Of a stretch of 64,000 bases of DNA, positions 63,439 through 64,000 are shown one piece after another. The stretch's first letter is position 1, and each line of letters opens with the position of its first letter. Source of the stretch: Ooceraea biroi (Eukaryota > Arthropoda > Insecta > Hymenoptera > Formicidae); the NCBI RefSeq assembly GCF_003672135.1, contig NC_039511.1, forward strand, positions 16,580,464-16,644,463. Direction: 5' to 3'. The notes under the pieces were generated by a model, which saw only the letters and a list, made by a program, of their open reading frames with translations, did no database searches and was not told the DNA's origin. The translations under genes were made by a program, and so were the position numbers.

Positions 63439-63636
63439 TTAAGGAGTTGCAAGATTATCTAACGATGAGAGATCACGACGAAGATCTGCACGCGGTTTAG
63501 GTTGTTGCCTTATACACTGAGTAGATGCGTGAGTTTGGGCTGCTGATAACCCAGTAGACGGAGTGGTACTCGATATTTGTTCGTTTGTGCAAACGCATTT
63601 TATTTTCCTACAGCCCATGCAGACCCACCTATCAAG
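63439..63636 (-). CDS. Possible minus-strand exon, terminal in one isoform
   Basis: After an acceptor-like TTTTGGCAG on the minus strand the frame reads 65 residues to TAA. It has a Cys-rich start (LDRWVCMGCRKIKCVC), a Ser/Thr stretch and a charged end (PRADLRRDLSSLDNLATP). It precedes the 63086-63156 exon on the same strand but ends in a stop, so it would be an alternative last exon or an exon with an internal donor I could not place. Confidence 0.3.
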   Translation of the reverse strand, partial: LDRWVCMGCRKIKCVCTNEQISSTTPSTGLSAAQTHASTQCIRQQPKPRADLRRDLSSLDNLATP

Positions 63637-63782
63637 CTGCCAAAACACCAACTATATCACACTAACTACCTACACACGCCATCATACTAACAACATAAAA
63701 TGCAAATCGTGTATGATTTATAATAAAAGAGATATTTACAATTTCTCTCTCCCTATATATAGGGTATCTACTCTCTACGCAT

Positions 63783-63784
<2 letters not shown>

Positions 63785-63850
<66 letters not shown>
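63785..63850 (+). repeat. (AC)33 microsatellite
   Basis: Thirty-three uninterrupted AC units. Likely length-polymorphic. Confidence 0.95.
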
Positions 63851-63855
<5 letters not shown>

Positions 63856-64000
63856 ATACATAATTACATTATATACATGCATGTACTTTTAAATTCTTAA
63901 ATGTATATTTGGTCAAAAATAAGAAAGCTATTTCAAGTATAACAACATGTCAAGGTGAATAGTTGCTCAGTACTATCAATTTGTATACAGCAACTATAAA

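Noticed and set aside
63662..63892. Cys-Val and Thr-His repeat proteins on the two strands
   Set aside because: Simply translations of the (AC)33 microsatellite.

Overview
The window is animal nuclear DNA, most likely from an insect and probably a hymenopteran (ant, bee or wasp). The genes are split by short GT-AG introns. The intergenic DNA is AT-rich, while several promoters are GC- and CpG-rich. Unkempt resembles the fly protein almost residue for residue over its zinc fingers, and the visible mobile DNA is decayed mariner-type material. The order is an inference; no species can be read from the sequence. I assembled exons by hand from splice consensus, reading phase and family similarity, and most joins agree in phase.

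Layout, all on the + strand unless stated. 2088-2917: 3' exons of an unrecognised single-membrane-span protein. 4474-5720: IFT46 (intraflagellar transport), three exons. 6689-10234: the lysosomal Cl-/H+ exchanger ClC-7, twelve exons, 805 residues, including one GC-AG intron. 11460-12890: a CpG-rich promoter and leader region for the intronless coding exon 12901-14178, a CDK2AP1/DOC-1-type protein (a NuRD subunit family) with a long Met/Lys hexapeptide-repeat N-terminus. A diverged second copy of its C-terminal domain lies at 15913-16267, with a direct repeat of noncoding DNA between them. 17697-19157: DPH7 (diphthine methylesterase). 19540-27323: no coding sequence found, only CpG-rich leader-like DNA. 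27324-34130: a fifteen-exon gene for an unrecognised 1279-residue multi-pass membrane protein. 36301-43201: unkempt (CCCH zinc fingers plus C-terminal RING). 43202-50177: a long gene-poor stretch. 50178-51312: a possible two-exon orphan membrane protein, followed by a minus-strand mariner transposase relic. 53247-53931 and 57474-58098: two tandem histone H3.3 genes with the same protein and the same intron position. 58099-64000: mostly AT-rich DNA with a fold-back element, a decayed mariner-like element with long terminal inverted repeats, and one or two minus-strand exons of a gene that runs off the right edge.

These are independent housekeeping and regulatory genes rather than one pathway. 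The regulatory sites fit their neighbours: a half-degenerate RFX X-box before IFT46, a CLEAR/TFEB-like GTCACGTG site before ClC-7, and a cluster of CCAAT boxes before the first H3.3 gene. The least explained items are the hexapeptide-repeat CDK2AP1-type protein with its diverged neighbour, the 1279-residue membrane protein, the tandem H3.3 pair, and the alternative N-terminus of unkempt.
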